Shown in pieces: positions 1 through 12,559 of a DNA stretch of 64,000 bases (its first letter is position 1; every line of letters starts with the position of its first letter). Source of the DNA: Poecilobothrus nobilitatus (lineage: Eukaryota > Arthropoda > Insecta > Diptera > Dolichopodidae); NCBI GenBank assembly GCA_947095535.1, contig OX352774.1:33310496-33374495 (forward strand), read 5' to 3'. The position numbers were made by a program, and so were the translations under genes. The notes beneath the pieces are model-generated. The model made no database searches. It saw nothing but the letters and a program-made list of their open reading frames with translations, and was not told the DNA's origin.

Positions 1-883
1 ATATGGAATAAATATTTTTTATGATGGTCAGGAAAATTTTATGTAATTACATAATAATACTTTAATTTTTTGACAATTAAATACGCACACATATAGAAAA
101 TAATAAAAACGAATCTACTTTTTGAACACAAATGTAAACGTGCGTGGTCTTCGTGAAGCGGATTCAGCATGAAAAGCGTAAATTTAACCACATGGTTGTA
201 GACCTAGTGGAAAACATTTTTCGTCGGTATCTCCTGCTATTAGTGGTACGAAATTCAAAATGTTTTTTTTAGCATAAACCTTTTGAATTTTGACATAGAC
301 CCGAATTTTTTAAGAGTAAGACAACTAGGGTTGGCTTAACTTAAAGAAATATTGTCTGTTTATTTTTTATAAGATTTTTCTTTCAGGAAATAACTAAAAA
401 AATATTTAAATATATTAAATAAAATTTTTTTTTTTTAAATTTGAATCATTTTATTAAATAAAATAAAGATAAAATAATTCTTGTATAAGATGGCGCACAA
501 TGGTATGGTATACATGGCACACAAATAAAAAATGTTTGTGTTTAGTCTTGTACAATAGTCACAGTCTAATAGTAATTAATGACTTAGTGAAACTAAGAGT
601 GCAATAATTAATGAGCCAGTTATTACCCTATGCCCCTGACAAGAAAGGAACGAGAAAAAAAAAAAAAAATTTTTTTTTTAACGCTTCTCAAAGAATTTAA
701 TATTATTATTAACAAAAAAATTATCGATTCTTGAACAGTATTGGCAGTTTTTATAAAGAAAAGAATTCATTTTCATATTTGAAAGAATCGATTTAATATC
801 TTAATAATATCTTAATTTATTTTGTATTCGTGTTTCATGATCATCATCCGAAAATTAAAAAAAAGGATTGATTTACATACATA
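1..883. other. AT-rich non-coding stretch, no gene seen
   Basis: No open frame, splice-framed exon or RNA gene could be supported. The stretch has many A or T homopolymer runs. A slightly GC-richer patch at 140-260 contains no recognisable protein motif on either strand. Confidence 0.6.
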
Positions 884-1740
884 TACATTAGAGTGTCTGC
901 CAGAAATAGCCCCGCAAACTGTAATTCCCAAAAAAAAAAAATAAATAACATCCAAAAAATTGGGGATTTTTTCATTATGAATAACACACCAAATGCGAAA
1001 TGAAATTTTCCCGGAATAAAGTGGATAAATCCCCTAAGTTAAAATGAAATAATCCCCCAAATTCTTTTAAAATGTTATCTACTAAGAAAACTTAAATAAC
1101 ATATATTAATTAAGGGATCACTACATTTGGACGAACAAGAAAATACCGAAAAACGGGGGATTTCAAAGTTGGGTACGAAATAAGGGTGTTCCCTTTCTTG
1201 ACTTAGGAGAGATTTTAGAGTTGGATACAAAACCAAGGTATTCCCTTTTTCCAAAATATTTATATATATATATGTATATACATATATGTTAGATTCTCGA
1301 ATGAGGAGAGATTTTAGAGATTTTAGGGTTGCAAAATCAGTGTTATACGCTTTTTCCAAAAATTTTGAAATGTTGGCAAAGTTTATAGGCTGTAAAGTTA
1401 AGCAGACAGGATTTTAGTCCCTATAACTTAAGAAGGGCAAACTTGAAACTGGAAATATTTAAAACAAATATAAAAGTTTATATTTATAAGTTACAAGTTT
1501 ACAAATATAAAATATGAAATAACCCCCAAAATATAGTTGTTTTGGGGGATTATTTCATTTGGAAAATTATTTTGTTTTGGCAGATTATTTCATATAAAAT
1601 AATGCCCCAAAAAGAAAATGAAATAAAGCCCCAATGTTTGCGGTATTATTTTCCATACAAAATTTTGAGCTCTTATTTAATTTTTTTTTTTTAAGGAATT
1701 ATTTCTTGCGGGGTTATCTCCTAGAGCCCATTAGAATGTA
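884..1740. mobile_element. MITE-like element with imperfect terminal inverted repeats and an internal GAAATAATCCCCC motif array
   Basis: The two ends are inverted relatives of each other. The left end (884-930) runs through AGAAATAGCCCCGCAA and TAATTCC. The right end read on the minus strand (1740-1693) runs through GAGATAACCCCGCAAG and TAATTCC. Both begin TACATT, so a TA or longer target duplication is possible. Inside, a motif close to ATGAAATAATCCCCCAAA recurs in both orientations at about 959-977, 1041-1062, 1513-1531, 1540-1560, 1574-1592, 1594-1612 and 1617-1635. The pair at 1513-1531 and 1541-1559 can fold into an almost perfect stem with a short loop. Between 1154 and 1360 lie three diverged copies of a unit containing GAGATTTTAGAG and TTCCCTTTTTCC. 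No transposase frame is visible. I do not recognise the family; it behaves like a foldback or miniature inverted-repeat element. Confidence 0.55.
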
Positions 1741-4687
1741 CTATATTACGTTATTATTAGGTGTTATTTCAGTAAATTTTCAATTTGTTTTTTGTTTTTG
1801 TTGTACTTTCAACCCTCGAATGTAGTGCAGTTTCTTTGTTTGAAATAGTGGTGAAACCATTATTGAGAACACAAACCATTTCGATTTTGATGTTAATGTG
1901 TGATTATACACTCATTTATTTTGTTTTTTTTTATTTTTTTATTTTACGACTAAATTTTTGAAAAAAACTACATGTGAATTTAATGGAAATTGAAAAAAAT
2001 ACCGATGATTGAACTGATGATTGAAAGTATATTAAAAAGAGGTAAATATACTCTTTTTATCATCCTTTCAATCAAAGTATTTTTTTCTGAGTATTTATCT
2101 TAAATTTTGAATAAAAAGTTCAAGTTTTACATTCGTCATTTATGACAGATTAAAGGATTACTGTTTGAGATAAAAAAAAACTAACCTGTTATAAACATAA
2201 TATTATTTAATTGAACAAAACTTTTTATTAAGAATACCATATGGTATGATACAAAATAATATGAAAAATATTTACGTAATCACAATCTTGACATTATAAG
2301 TTCAATAAATTGACAAGTAAGCCACTTAAAAAAAAAACAAAAACAAAAATCATTTCTCAACTATCTTAAAGAAGATAATTTTTCATTAATACTCATTGAC
2401 TGTGTAAATCAAATAAATTAAAAAGTAAAGAGATAACTGTAAACATTTTCATTTAAGTTTACGTTTACACAACATTTTTTCATGTACAGAAATTATAAAA
2501 AAAAAATTTTTTTTTTTTTTTTTATTAAATGCGCATTAGAAAAACTTATTCAAATTATTTTTCTTGCTGTTTATTTTAAATTGTATTTATTTTATTTATT
2601 TATTTTTTATTTTTTATTTTTTTAATTTGTTGTTTATAATATTGTTGCCAACAGATGCAATCACTTAAGGTTTCATATATATCCATATTTTCAATTTTGT
2701 TCAATGTTTTAACACGATTTGTTGATTTTGTTTTGATAATATTTTATAATGTTTGTTTAATAACAATTGAAATAATTATAAATAAAATAATAATATACAA
2801 TAAGACAATTGAAATAAATTTGCTATATACAATATAAAAGCTGATTTTTATATGTACATACATACATATATATTTTTTTTGCGCAGAAGAGATCAAACGT
2901 ATTTAGTTGTATAAAAAACTGCGTATAAGAGAAACGCATAACGCTTAAAATCATGGTCATGTAATGTAAAACCATTGAATGATTTAATGAAATTTGATGC
3001 GTGTCGTGTTTTTGATTGCAATTTATTATTAAAAAAACTATATATAAAAAAAAAAATAAATAAATTAAATAATAAAAAACAAAAATAAAACAAAATACTG
3101 ATTAGAAAAAATAAAGAGAAAAAAAAAACTATAGTAGACATAAAAACAAATAAACTGACATTGAAGCTTACAAAAAACAAAAAGAAAAAAAAACTATACA
3201 TAACAAAAAATCAATTGTAAATTGTTACTATAACTGTTAGATATTAAAAATTAAAAAAAAACAAAAATTAAATGAAAAAAAAAAATAAATAAATAATAAC
3301 ATTAGACAACACTGTTGGTAGTAGTGAAAAAAAATTTTTTTTTTGTTTTAAACAAAATGGTCTTTCGGAAAATGACATGAAAATTATTTTTTTGTTTTTC
3401 AGTTTAACATAAGCCGTAACAAATAATAATCACTATATTGTGAATGAGATGGAAAATGAAAAATCAAATAAAACAAAAAAACAAAAAATTTTATTTTATA
3501 TATTTATTTTTATTTTTTTTTTCATATTATCAATTTTCACAATTTTCTTTTCATATCTACATACATACATATGTATGTATATAATATTATTATGTTGTTT
3601 TGTATAAGTGTATAAAATTTAGAACTAACATTTAGGTTAAGGTAAAGTAAATATAATTGACAACCTTGATATGACAATTTATAACCTCATTACACAGTTA
3701 TGTATATACAATTTCAAATAAATATGCACATATGTATATATATGTTTGTATTTAAACCTGTACAACTATGAATATAATATATACATACATATATGTATAT
3801 TCATAGTTATATAGAATGGATAATTAGGACAAGAAAACTGAAGGTTGTTTTACAGTTATTCAAAGAGAAAACAAAAATAAAAAATATAAGACAATTATCG
3901 AGGATAAAAAATAAACACTTAAGATAATTTTTCTTAAGTGACTTTGGCACCAAACAAATGAATTCGTAACGAAAAAAAAAAAATAAAAACAAAAAAAAAA
4001 ACAAAAAATAAATAAAACGATTTATTGAAAATTTATTTAGAATAAAGATGTGTAAAATTCGGATTGATGCGTTTTTAAGAACATATAATATTCGAATATT
4101 AAGAACAATTCAAAGGAAAATAGCAAAATAACGGTTATTATAAATAGTTTACTTAAATTTTTAGAGATTAATAAATAGCTACTGGATATACGAGTATAAG
4201 AGTTAAGATTTTCAAAAAAAAATTTGTTTTCTCAATAACAAATTTTTATTACTGTTCGAAAATTACTCTATTTGTAAATTGCGAGTGGTGCTAAATGACA
4301 ATGACACAAACTATAAATTTTCAAAATCTATTAACTCTTGGTACAGATTTATATTTATTATTATGAATGTTGCCCTGCCTGTCGTCTTCCTGTTTTAATC
4401 TACATTTTCAATAAATATAAATTTAATCTACATTTTCAATAAAAGATCTGAACATATTAAGGACAATAATTAGGAAATTTTCTGAAGAGCAGAAAAAAGT
4501 AAATATAAGCTAAATGGGTACAGATAATTTTCTGATTGATGTCAGTGGATAAATTTCAAAAGAAAAAATTTTATCCATTCGGTCTTATGTAACAGAATTA
4601 CATAACACCATCAACTACTTTAAAAAGAAATCTTAAGAAATTCTAGTATGATCTTTAGATTTAAAACTACAGGTAAGTTTCTTTTAT
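1741..4687. other. AT-rich non-coding stretch with simple repeats
   Basis: No gene is supported. The open frame on the minus strand at 2893-3201 is a translation of A/T homopolymers. The stretch holds a CATA/TATG palindromic run near 3555-3582, an inverted repeat at 3764-3808, and a 22-bp direct duplication (4394-4415 and 4422-4443, TTTAATCTACATTTTCAATA plus two bases) with a 28-bp period. Confidence 0.6.
3764..3808. repeat. Short inverted repeat, 13-bp perfect arms
   Basis: AACTATGAATATA at 3764-3776 is matched by its reverse complement at 3796-3808, with a 19-nt AT-rich spacer containing ATACATACATAT. It may simply be a side effect of the CATA/TATG simple repeat at its centre. Confidence 0.6.
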
Positions 4688-5440
4688 TTTTATACTCTAC
4701 ACATTAAGTATAGGGTATATTAGCTTTGGTATAGTGTTTGTAACCACCAAAAGAAAGGGAGTTAGATATGGACATGTATATATGTTCTGAATTAGGATCA
4801 CCTCCTGAGTCGATTTAGCGATGTCCGTTCGTCTGTCCGTCCGTTCGCACGATAACTCAAAAACTAGTGAAGCTATCTTGATGAAATTTATATAGTAGGT
4901 TACTAATTACGAAAGGAAGGCTAAGTTTGAATCTGGACAAAGTTCCTAGAGATTCGTGGGTTCGGGTACCTCGCATACAACTCCCAAAACCGAACAAGAA
5001 TATCTTCGAAATTAATAAAGATAGAAACTGCAAATTTGATACGAGGGTGTTGTTTCCTGAATCACTGATTTGCCTAAAATTTCAGATGAATTGGAATGGT
5101 TGTTCGGGTATCTCCCACACAACTTCCGAGACCAAACAAGCATATCATCGAAATTAATAAATATAAAAACCTGAAATTTGATATAAGAGTATTCTACCCT
5201 GTTCTGATAATGTCTCTAAAATTTGGGATGAATTGGGAAGGTGGTCCGGGTACCTTCACACACTTCCCAAGACCTAACAACCATATCTTCGAATTTAATA
5301 AAGATAGAAACCTGAAATTTTGTACAAAGGTTGTAAAAGCATTTATTTGTTTAGCATATATTAAATACCTAACTAAAATAACTTATGGATTTTTAATTTA
5401 ATTTGAATTTTTTAGGTGTAGGGTATAAATAAGTCGGTTG
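4688..5440 (+). repeat. Dispersed fly repeat with GTCCGTC block and internal 142-bp tandem units
   Basis: The left edge contains TATACTCTACAC and the right edge GTGTAGGGTATA (5414-5426), which are inverted relatives. After the left edge come GAGTCGATTTAGCGATG and the GTCCGTTCGTCTGTCCGTCC block (4828-4850), a signature I know from repeats of higher flies. From about 4945 to 5340 a unit repeats 2.7 times. The marker TTCGGGTA or its variant falls at 4962, 5104 and 5246, so the period is 142 bp. This periodicity explains the two overlapping open frames with similar translated sequence; they are not genes. Just after the right edge, AAGTCGGTTGCATCGACTT (5430-5449) is a 6-bp stem hairpin, which could fit a Helitron-like 3' end, though that is inference only. 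Related fragments lie near 21.0, 24.5 and 55.1 kb. Confidence 0.65.
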
Positions 5441-6029
5441 CATCGACTTACTGTTACATTTACTTGTTTTTTTTTTATAAAATTGGTACATCGCATGACA
5501 GAATAGATAATAAGAAATAAACAAATTAATTGAAATTAAAAATTCATATAAAAATTATTATAAACTTGTTGAAATAAGTTGATCTTAAAATCCTTTATTC
5601 CAAATAAGCATTTCCTTAATAATTTTTTTCCAAACCCTAAAATAGTAATTGTGTTCATTATTAACAATTAATTAAATTCTTTTTAATAAAACTAAAAAAA
5701 AAAAAACAAACTTTTTATTTAAATATTCTGGTTTTAATAAATAGTTATTTGTGTTTTTTTATTTTTTATTTTTTATTTTTTTTTTTTAATTCTCTAATAC
5801 TTTAATCTAATTTTGGCCAGATTTATATTACGAATAAACATAACAATAACATTTAAAATAATGTATATATGCATCTATTAAGGTTGCCAGATATATCAGT
5901 TTAAATAAATTTTGAGAATTATAGGTATATCTGTTTAACGTAGGTGTTGAAACGGAGGATTTAACTTTTTAATTTTTAACAGCTATTTTTAAGCTCAAGT
6001 TTACTACTGAATTTTATAACTGTAGATGT
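5441..6029. other. AT-rich non-coding stretch, nothing recognised
   Basis: Only homopolymer-rich sequence is visible, with no open frame, repeat unit or RNA-like element that I can support. Confidence 0.6.
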
Positions 6030-6190
6030 AAATAGTGAGCAATTTAATAATAATTATAATAGACGAATTCATTGTTCCCCTACAATTCTTCTCTTCACTT
6101 TAAAGTTTGAACATCCCTGTAATCTATTCTTTTCTATCCCTATGCGCTTACATTAAATATACTGCGTGAGAAAAAATCCTGTATACTTTT
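6030..6190 (+). mobile_element. Relic of a SINE 3' body related to the copy at 59.6 kb
   Basis: The order of blocks matches the tail of the tRNA-headed element at 59.57-59.99 kb: AATAATAATTATAAT, then ATTCATTGTTCCCCTACA (against ATTCATCATTCCCTTACA), a TTCT-rich stretch, and AAATATACTGCGT followed by A/T and ATCCT (against CAATATACTGCGT and TTTCCT). No tRNA-like head is detectable upstream, so this copy is 5'-truncated or too decayed to see. The call rests on one pairwise comparison by eye. Confidence 0.4.
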
Positions 6191-9100
6191 ATCAAAGTAT
6201 TTCCGCACCTTTAGGTATTTTCTTCAACATCGCACATAATTTTAACTAATTATTTTTTTATTATTGAGGTTAAACAAAATATTGATTCATTTTCCTAAAA
6301 AATGTTGGGCTTTATAAGAGTAGATATCAAAATTGTGCGGTAAATTTCAAAATCGATAGATTTAGTTCATTTTTAATTAGTCCGAATTTTAAAGAATTCT
6401 ATTGTACGAAAAATTGTAGGAAAGAGAATTTAAAAAACTTTATAACAATGAATGTTAATAAAAGAGTGATATTTTAAGTTTTAAAATTCAATTTGTCACG
6501 AATGATCTTTTTGAGCATACGACATTGTATTAAATCAGTTAAGTAACTGTTTTACATCTTCCATCGACTTAAATCAACCAACAAGAATTTATGTACTTAT
6601 GTATTTTTGAAAACTTTGTAGCAACTGCTATTTAGAAAACATTAAAGTAAGACCTGGTAAGACCATCTTTAATTTTAAAAATAAGTTTTAACTTATTTCA
6701 CTCAATTATCACTCAAAATATCTACTTCCTTTTTGATCTTTTCTAGCAGCGCTTAAAAAAACAAAAATATTCTTTTGAATTATTATACAAAAAATATTTT
6801 TAAAAACCAATGGCAACTCTTTCTGAATGGATAAATACGCATACCCGCATACATAAGTATATATGTATGTATATTTAAAAAAATTTTCGTAAACATTTTT
6901 CTTTTTACTTAAATAAACATTTTTGTAAATTATATAATAAATTCATCGTTTTCATAATTAAAAAATATTTCTAATTTTCATTTTTATAATAAAAAAAAAG
7001 AAAAAAAAACCCTGTGTTAAATAATGGAAAAAAAAAAAATACTTTTATTCTTCTACTTTATAGAACCCTTTTGTTTTTTGTCTCTTTTTTCTCTATTTTA
7101 CTCTCTTTGGTTTCTTTTACTCTTAACTTTTTACCACATTAATCTCAAGTTTTTATTTTTAATTTTATTTTTTGTTTTTTTTTTTTTAAAGGAAGAACTT
7201 TTTTTAATACAGGAAAAACCACATCAGACCAAGTCAAAGTCCTTTTTTTGTTTTATTTTTTATGTTGATGAAAAAAAAAAAATTACTAAAACATCTGATG
7301 ATGCGTGTATGTTTGTCTGTTGACATGTGTATCGTTATATGATATTATTCGTTTTTTGTTTTGGTAAGATACGGTTCTAGGCATTTCAAATTCTGAGTAA
7401 AACTTTCATAATAACATTCAGGTGGCCCCAAAATAAACAAAAAAAAAAAACAAAAAAACATCCGTTAAAGGTTTGTGTTATAATTATGATTTTTTGTTTT
7501 AGTTTCATTTGTTTTTGTTTTTAATTCAAGAACTCTTAATTTCTATTTTCATCATTTTATTTTACATTTAAATAGGTATGGCTGTTGTTGTTAGTAATGA
7601 TGGTTACTCTTTTTTTTTTTTTTTGATTTTTATTTAATTCTGTTTTTTTTTTTTTTCTGGTAGAATTAAATAATTTGTTAAAATGTGTTTTGTTTGAGGA
7701 TTTTTGTGGTTAAAATCTTTACTTTCGCACCCATGTGCACTTTTTTATAATGAGAAAAATTATATTTTATGTAATGGGATGAATGGAATAGAATGGAATG
7801 GGATGGAATGGAATGATTGGTTAGTTAAAGAAAATAGGATTTAACATTTAATTAGAAAGGAAAACATAAAATTAAAACAAAGAATTTAAAAAAAAAAATA
7901 AAAGATAACAACAAACAAAAAAATAATAGACACAATAAAATAAACCATTATATTAAGGAAAGGAAAGGAAAAGATAAAAATTTGCTTTCAATTTACGTTC
8001 AATACAAGAAAAAAATGTCTGACTTATCAATTAGTTCCGATATATTGTTTATTTCTATATGGCAATATTTTTAGTTTTGTTATTATTTTGCTTTGTTGTT
8101 GTTGCAATTGAATGAATTAGTTATTTGATTTGTTAATTTATTTATAATAATAAATAGTTTTAAGAGCGACTTATTATAAATATGTATAAGATATGTATAA
8201 GAAGACCTTATACAATCTGACTTTAATATTTAAATCCATCTAAAAAAACTTTTAATCTATTCTTAAATGAGCAAAGTCACATATAAAAATTATACACTTT
8301 CCTTTAATTTATCATTTTATTATTGAATTTTATTAACAAACTTTCACTTTTGCTCTGTGAAGTATGCAATTTCAAACAAAAACATTAATATTGAAATTTT
8401 TGATAAATGGGAAATTATACAATTTTTTTTAAACAAATTTAAACTAAAAAAAAAACATTTTCTTTTGTTTTTAAACATATCTTAGCTACATAAATCTAAA
8501 TTTAATTAGATACTGCAATTATAAAATGTAAAAATATTTTTGAAAACAAAATTTGAAAACAAAAAAAAAAAAAATTACTTATACTTATACAAAAAGAAAA
8601 CATATTATTTATTTGTTGAATTAAAGCTTATTATTTTAATTTTTGTTTAGAGAAAAAGAGTGGTTTTCATTTTATTAAATATTAAAATAAAATATTTAAA
8701 TATTAAAAATTTTAATTTAAAAAATATTTAAAAAAAGAGAATTTTTAATAGAAAAATTATTAAAATTGTTCCTACATATACATAAAATGTACAATACCCT
8801 CCGCAATCGCTTAATTTTTCTATCTATTTTAAAAGGATGCTGTTTTTTTTCATTAAATGGATTTCCTGTATAAATAAGGTATCCAAATCATAATTTTTTA
8901 ATGATAAATAAATAGTTTTTAAATATCAACCTAATACAACAAAAATAACTAAGATTTAAGGCTAAAAACTGTGGTTTTGGTTACTATTTTATCTATTTCA
9001 CAATTTATAAGATAAAAATTCATAAAAAGGAAAAACTAAAACTAATTTTTCTTTTAAATCACAAAATAATTTCGTTTTTAATTTCTTAAAAACTTTAAGT

Positions 9101-10059
9101 ACATATAGGTATTTGATTCCCAAACCTCAAAGTGAGAAAAGTGTGATTTTATCCTATATCTTCTATATAAATTCTTTCGACCCGTTTTAACTTTTGCTAC
9201 CCGTAACTGCTTTTCTTAAAGTAAATAAAGTTGAATATAGTAAATATCTTGTAGATACACATTCCACACTTGATTTTTGTTTTTTACTTTTACATTCGTC
9301 ATTCTCAGAAAATGTCTGTTCTTTCTTGATATTTTCAATATTGTATGATTAAAAATTCTTCTTATATTCATTTATTTTAAACTACGAATACATATATTTT
9401 ATATTGCAATAAGATATTAATATTGTCAATGATTCGAATTATAGTTATTTATTTTATTTTATTATTTTTCATGTAAACCCACAACTTCGAATTAATTAAA
9501 TCTTAAAAATTTAACAACCGTATAAATATTAAGGTGTTTTTTTAAATGGTATTTTATTATTATATAATAATATATTCATCTATCATTAATATAAAATAAA
9601 TAGGAAAAAGAAAATGTAAAAAACAAACCATACCAACTGACCATTTTAAGTTAATTAAAAGTTACTATATATGTACAGATTTGTGTTTAGCAATAATGGT
9701 AAAATTATTTCTATTTCAAACCACTTGTCAACAATACTACAATATTTATTAATCTGACCTTTTTACAATTTTAAGACTCATTTATTTTTATTAAAAGCAT
9801 TTATATATATAAGGTATTTTTAAATTAAGTTGTTAAAAAAAAAATCAAAATGATCAAAAGCTGTATAGGTAAATAATAAATTTTCAAAAGATTAAAGTTT
9901 ATAAGATTAAAATTTGAAAATGATCTTCAATAATAATTGAATCAGTTATTTTTTAAGTTTTTTCTTGTAATCATTGCATCTTCTGACTAGAATCTCCCAC
10001 TTTCACGATATAAAAAACCTCTAAAAAGATGTTGGTTCAATAATCTCAAACTTATTAAG
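6191..10059. other. AT-rich non-coding stretch
   Basis: No gene is supported. The open frame at 7024-7323 is mostly poly-T and poly-A translated as Phe, Leu and Lys. Notable pieces are a GGAAT-rich patch at 7776-7818 and short AAGGA runs near 7956-7972. Confidence 0.6.
7776..7818 (+). repeat. GGAAT-like pentanucleotide patch
   Basis: ATGGAAT and GGGATGGAAT variants follow one another for roughly 40 bases. The unit resembles the (GGAAT)n simple satellite motif. Too short to be more than a microsatellite. Confidence 0.7.
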
Positions 10060-10345
10060 AGTGTAATTGCTACCTAGTGTTTCTTTGTTTAGTTTTGGAT
10101 TTTAACCAACTAAAATCACCCCCCTTTAAAGCATTGGGTTTGATCTTTAATATACAAATGTATAGTTTGATTTCAAGGACTATAGCATAAGAAAAGGAAA
10201 CTTTGGAAGTGGGGTTTGCAAAATTTGGGATTATGGTGGATGGAAATTTTGGAGGGATATTTTGAAAAAAGATGTTAATGTTCTTCTTTAATTTTATTAA
10301 ATCGTACACATATATCAATTACCATCTTTAAGGGACACTTATTAC
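10060..10345. repeat. Dispersed repeat, copy 1 of 2 in window (partner at 42.1 kb)
   Basis: This copy aligns by eye to 42080-42400 in the same orientation. Shared blocks in order are AACCAACTAAAATC (AATCAACTAAAATC in the partner), GGATTATGG, AAATTTGGAG, AAAAGATGTTAATG-type sequence, TAAATCGTACAC and AATTACCATCTT. The minus-strand open frames in both copies translate to similar peptides (both have VYDLxKxKKN), but neither contains a domain I recognise. Similarity in several frames and many indels argue for repeat descent rather than coding selection. Element class unknown. Confidence 0.6.
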
Positions 10346-10589
10346 ATAAGGGTAAATGTTTCGACGTGCTCATAAGTAATGAATTTCTTTAAGTTGTATT
10401 ATGCCCCCTTAAAAATTTTACAGTTTTGTAGAATTCCTTGTTTCAGTCCTTTTTTCTCATTGAAAACATTCAGAGGAGGCATTGATGTTATATTTTTTTG
10501 AAACATGTGTTGAACAAAAGATTAATTTCCTCAATTAGAACTCACTTTAAATTATGACGAATAAATACAATGTGTTTAATTATACTACG

Positions 10590-11399
10590 TACAGGGTCGA
10601 TTAACTTGGGCTGACCATTTTATAATATTTATAGTCTTTGAGTTTTACGTTTAAAAATATATTTTTTCCTTTTGCAGATTGATTTTTAAGAAATTCTATA
10701 ATGGCTGCATACCCTATTGTTTCCGAACGATTAAATTAATTATGAACGATAAAGCACATTCCCATTTTTAAAAGGATATATCAATAAACTGAACTGCCGA
10801 ATTTGGGTTATACGAGAGTGTTACATCACCATCAATCAACCCTGTTAGATATACTGTTTGGTGTGGAATTATGGCCAATAGAATAATCTCATATCGACCC
10901 ATTTATTTTGAAGATGATGATGGACATTTACAAACCGTTTCCGAAGCGGTATAAAGAACTACAATAAAAATTTGTTTACGCCCAGCAGTAGTGAATCACC
11001 CTGACATATGTTTTCTACAGGATAAAGCCATAGAATACACCGCGAGAGCAACAATAGGGAATCTACGACTACTTCTCTGATTTAGCCTGGCCTTTTCGTT
11101 CCCTAGATTTAACAACGCCTGATTTCTTTTTGTGAAGCTACTTTAAGGGACGGATTTATTGGACAAAACGGAAACAATAAACTAACTTAAGCACAATATT
11201 CGTGAAGTAATATCAAATTTGAAGCAAGAAAAGTTGCCAAGGGTCATGGAAAATGCATTATAAAGAGCCAGTAAGTGTCAACAAGAAAATAGATGTCTTT
11301 TAAATGATTTTCCATATTTAGTTCAAAAATATTAAAATTACATTTGATAAGTTATAATATATATTTTACATCAGTTAGTCCAAGTTGACCGAAACAGTA
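10590..11399 (+). mobile_element. Dead Tc1/mariner-superfamily DNA transposon with both terminal inverted repeats
   Basis: Both ends are present. The left end reads TACAGGGTCGATTAACTTGG (10590-10609). The right end read on the minus strand is TACTGTTTCGGTCAACTTGG (11399-11380), and the similarity continues a few bases further; TA at each edge fits the usual TA target. Transposase remnants follow the family order on the plus strand. About 10863-10945 translates to CGIMANRIISYRPIYFED, matching the stretch before the second catalytic residue. About 11015-11070 gives LQDKAIEYTARATI, where active members have FQQDGA. About 11083-11165 gives DLAWPFRSLDLTTPDFFL, matching the conserved PRSPDLTPxDFFLW segment, with a stop replacing the Trp codon. 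Frameshifts and several stops make it non-functional. At about 810 bp it is shorter than a typical 1.2-1.3 kb mariner, and the N-terminal helix-turn-helix half is largely missing. Confidence 0.8.
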
Positions 11400-12559
11400 T
11401 TTGACAGAACATCTAACACTCTTTTAAGCATAACTTACGACTAACTATACAATAAAATTTATCCAAAACGTACTCTTACATATTTTTCTTTTAATGAATT
11501 AAAAAAAAATAGACTGAAAATTTTACAAAATGAATCAATCACAATAATATGAAAATATATTTTCAACATGCTCCTGAACTGCATTATAATTATTATTAAC
11601 TTTATCATAAAACATTAGAAAAACAAAAAAAATTTAACATCATATTGCATTACTAATTAGTAATTCGTATTCATGTTGTCCCAAAAAAAAAAAACACAAC
11701 AAAAGCAAAAATTACATTCGGATGACCTCGTTTAATAAATTCAACACCATTACTAACACAAGTAAAAACAAAAAAAATTTAATTTATTTTGTAATTTCAA
11801 TGTTTATTTTTGTTTTTCTTTTTAAACTTCAACTTTTTTCTTTTTTTTTTGTCCTTCTGTTTTAAACTGTATATATGTATGAATGGATAATGTATTAAAT
11901 TAAAAGGACAGTAAAAAAGAAAAAAAATTAAAAAAAAAAGAAAATCCTTGTTCTTTATATTTTTGAAAAAAAAATGTCCTTGATTTTCATTCAATTGAAA
12001 TATACATATTGTTTTTGAAAGAAGCAGTGAATATAAACGCACCAACTTATAAAACCATAACCAAAAACTAAAGACCAAAAGCACTCATTCACTATCAAAT
12101 ATTCTTGTTTCGTAAAAGTTGCATATGTATTGTAAGTACTGTAAAAACTTAAAATTTTCATTACAGAATTTCATTTTCAAAATTTACTTTAAAAAGTAAC
12201 TTTCGATTTTAGGTTCCGTACAGTAACATATCCATACTGGCAATGTCTGTGTATGTACCCAAGGTTATAATAAGCATTACTGAGTAGTAATGTAATAAAT
12301 ATGTTAATATGGTGCATTTTTAAATATTTAAAAGCACATAAATCTAGATAAGGTATAATATGGAATGAAAAATTGTTCTATGTATTTTTAAACTTTAAGA
12401 ATAATTTTTGTTATTATTCTGTTTTTTTGATTTATCGAAAAGTGCATTAAAATTTCTTTTATATATGAAAAATTTATATCGCATTTGACTCAAAATTAGT
12501 AGAAAATGTAGAATATTTACTTTGTAAAATTAAAGTACGGCCCTCAAAATTAACCCTTA
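11400..12559. other. AT-rich non-coding stretch, no gene seen
   Basis: The minus-strand open frame at 11797-12084 is dominated by Phe and Lys codons made by homopolymers. No domain, RNA gene or duplicated unit was recognised. Confidence 0.6.

Noticed and set aside
2893..3201. 102-codon Phe-rich open frame that looks like membrane segments
   Set aside because: Hydrophobicity comes from translated poly-T (poly-A on the plus strand), not from a real membrane protein.
4927..5401. Two overlapping frames with similar peptides, suggesting a tandem protein-domain gene
   Set aside because: A 142-bp DNA-level tandem repeat inside a known type of fly repeat explains the similarity. 142 is not a multiple of three, so the units shift frame.
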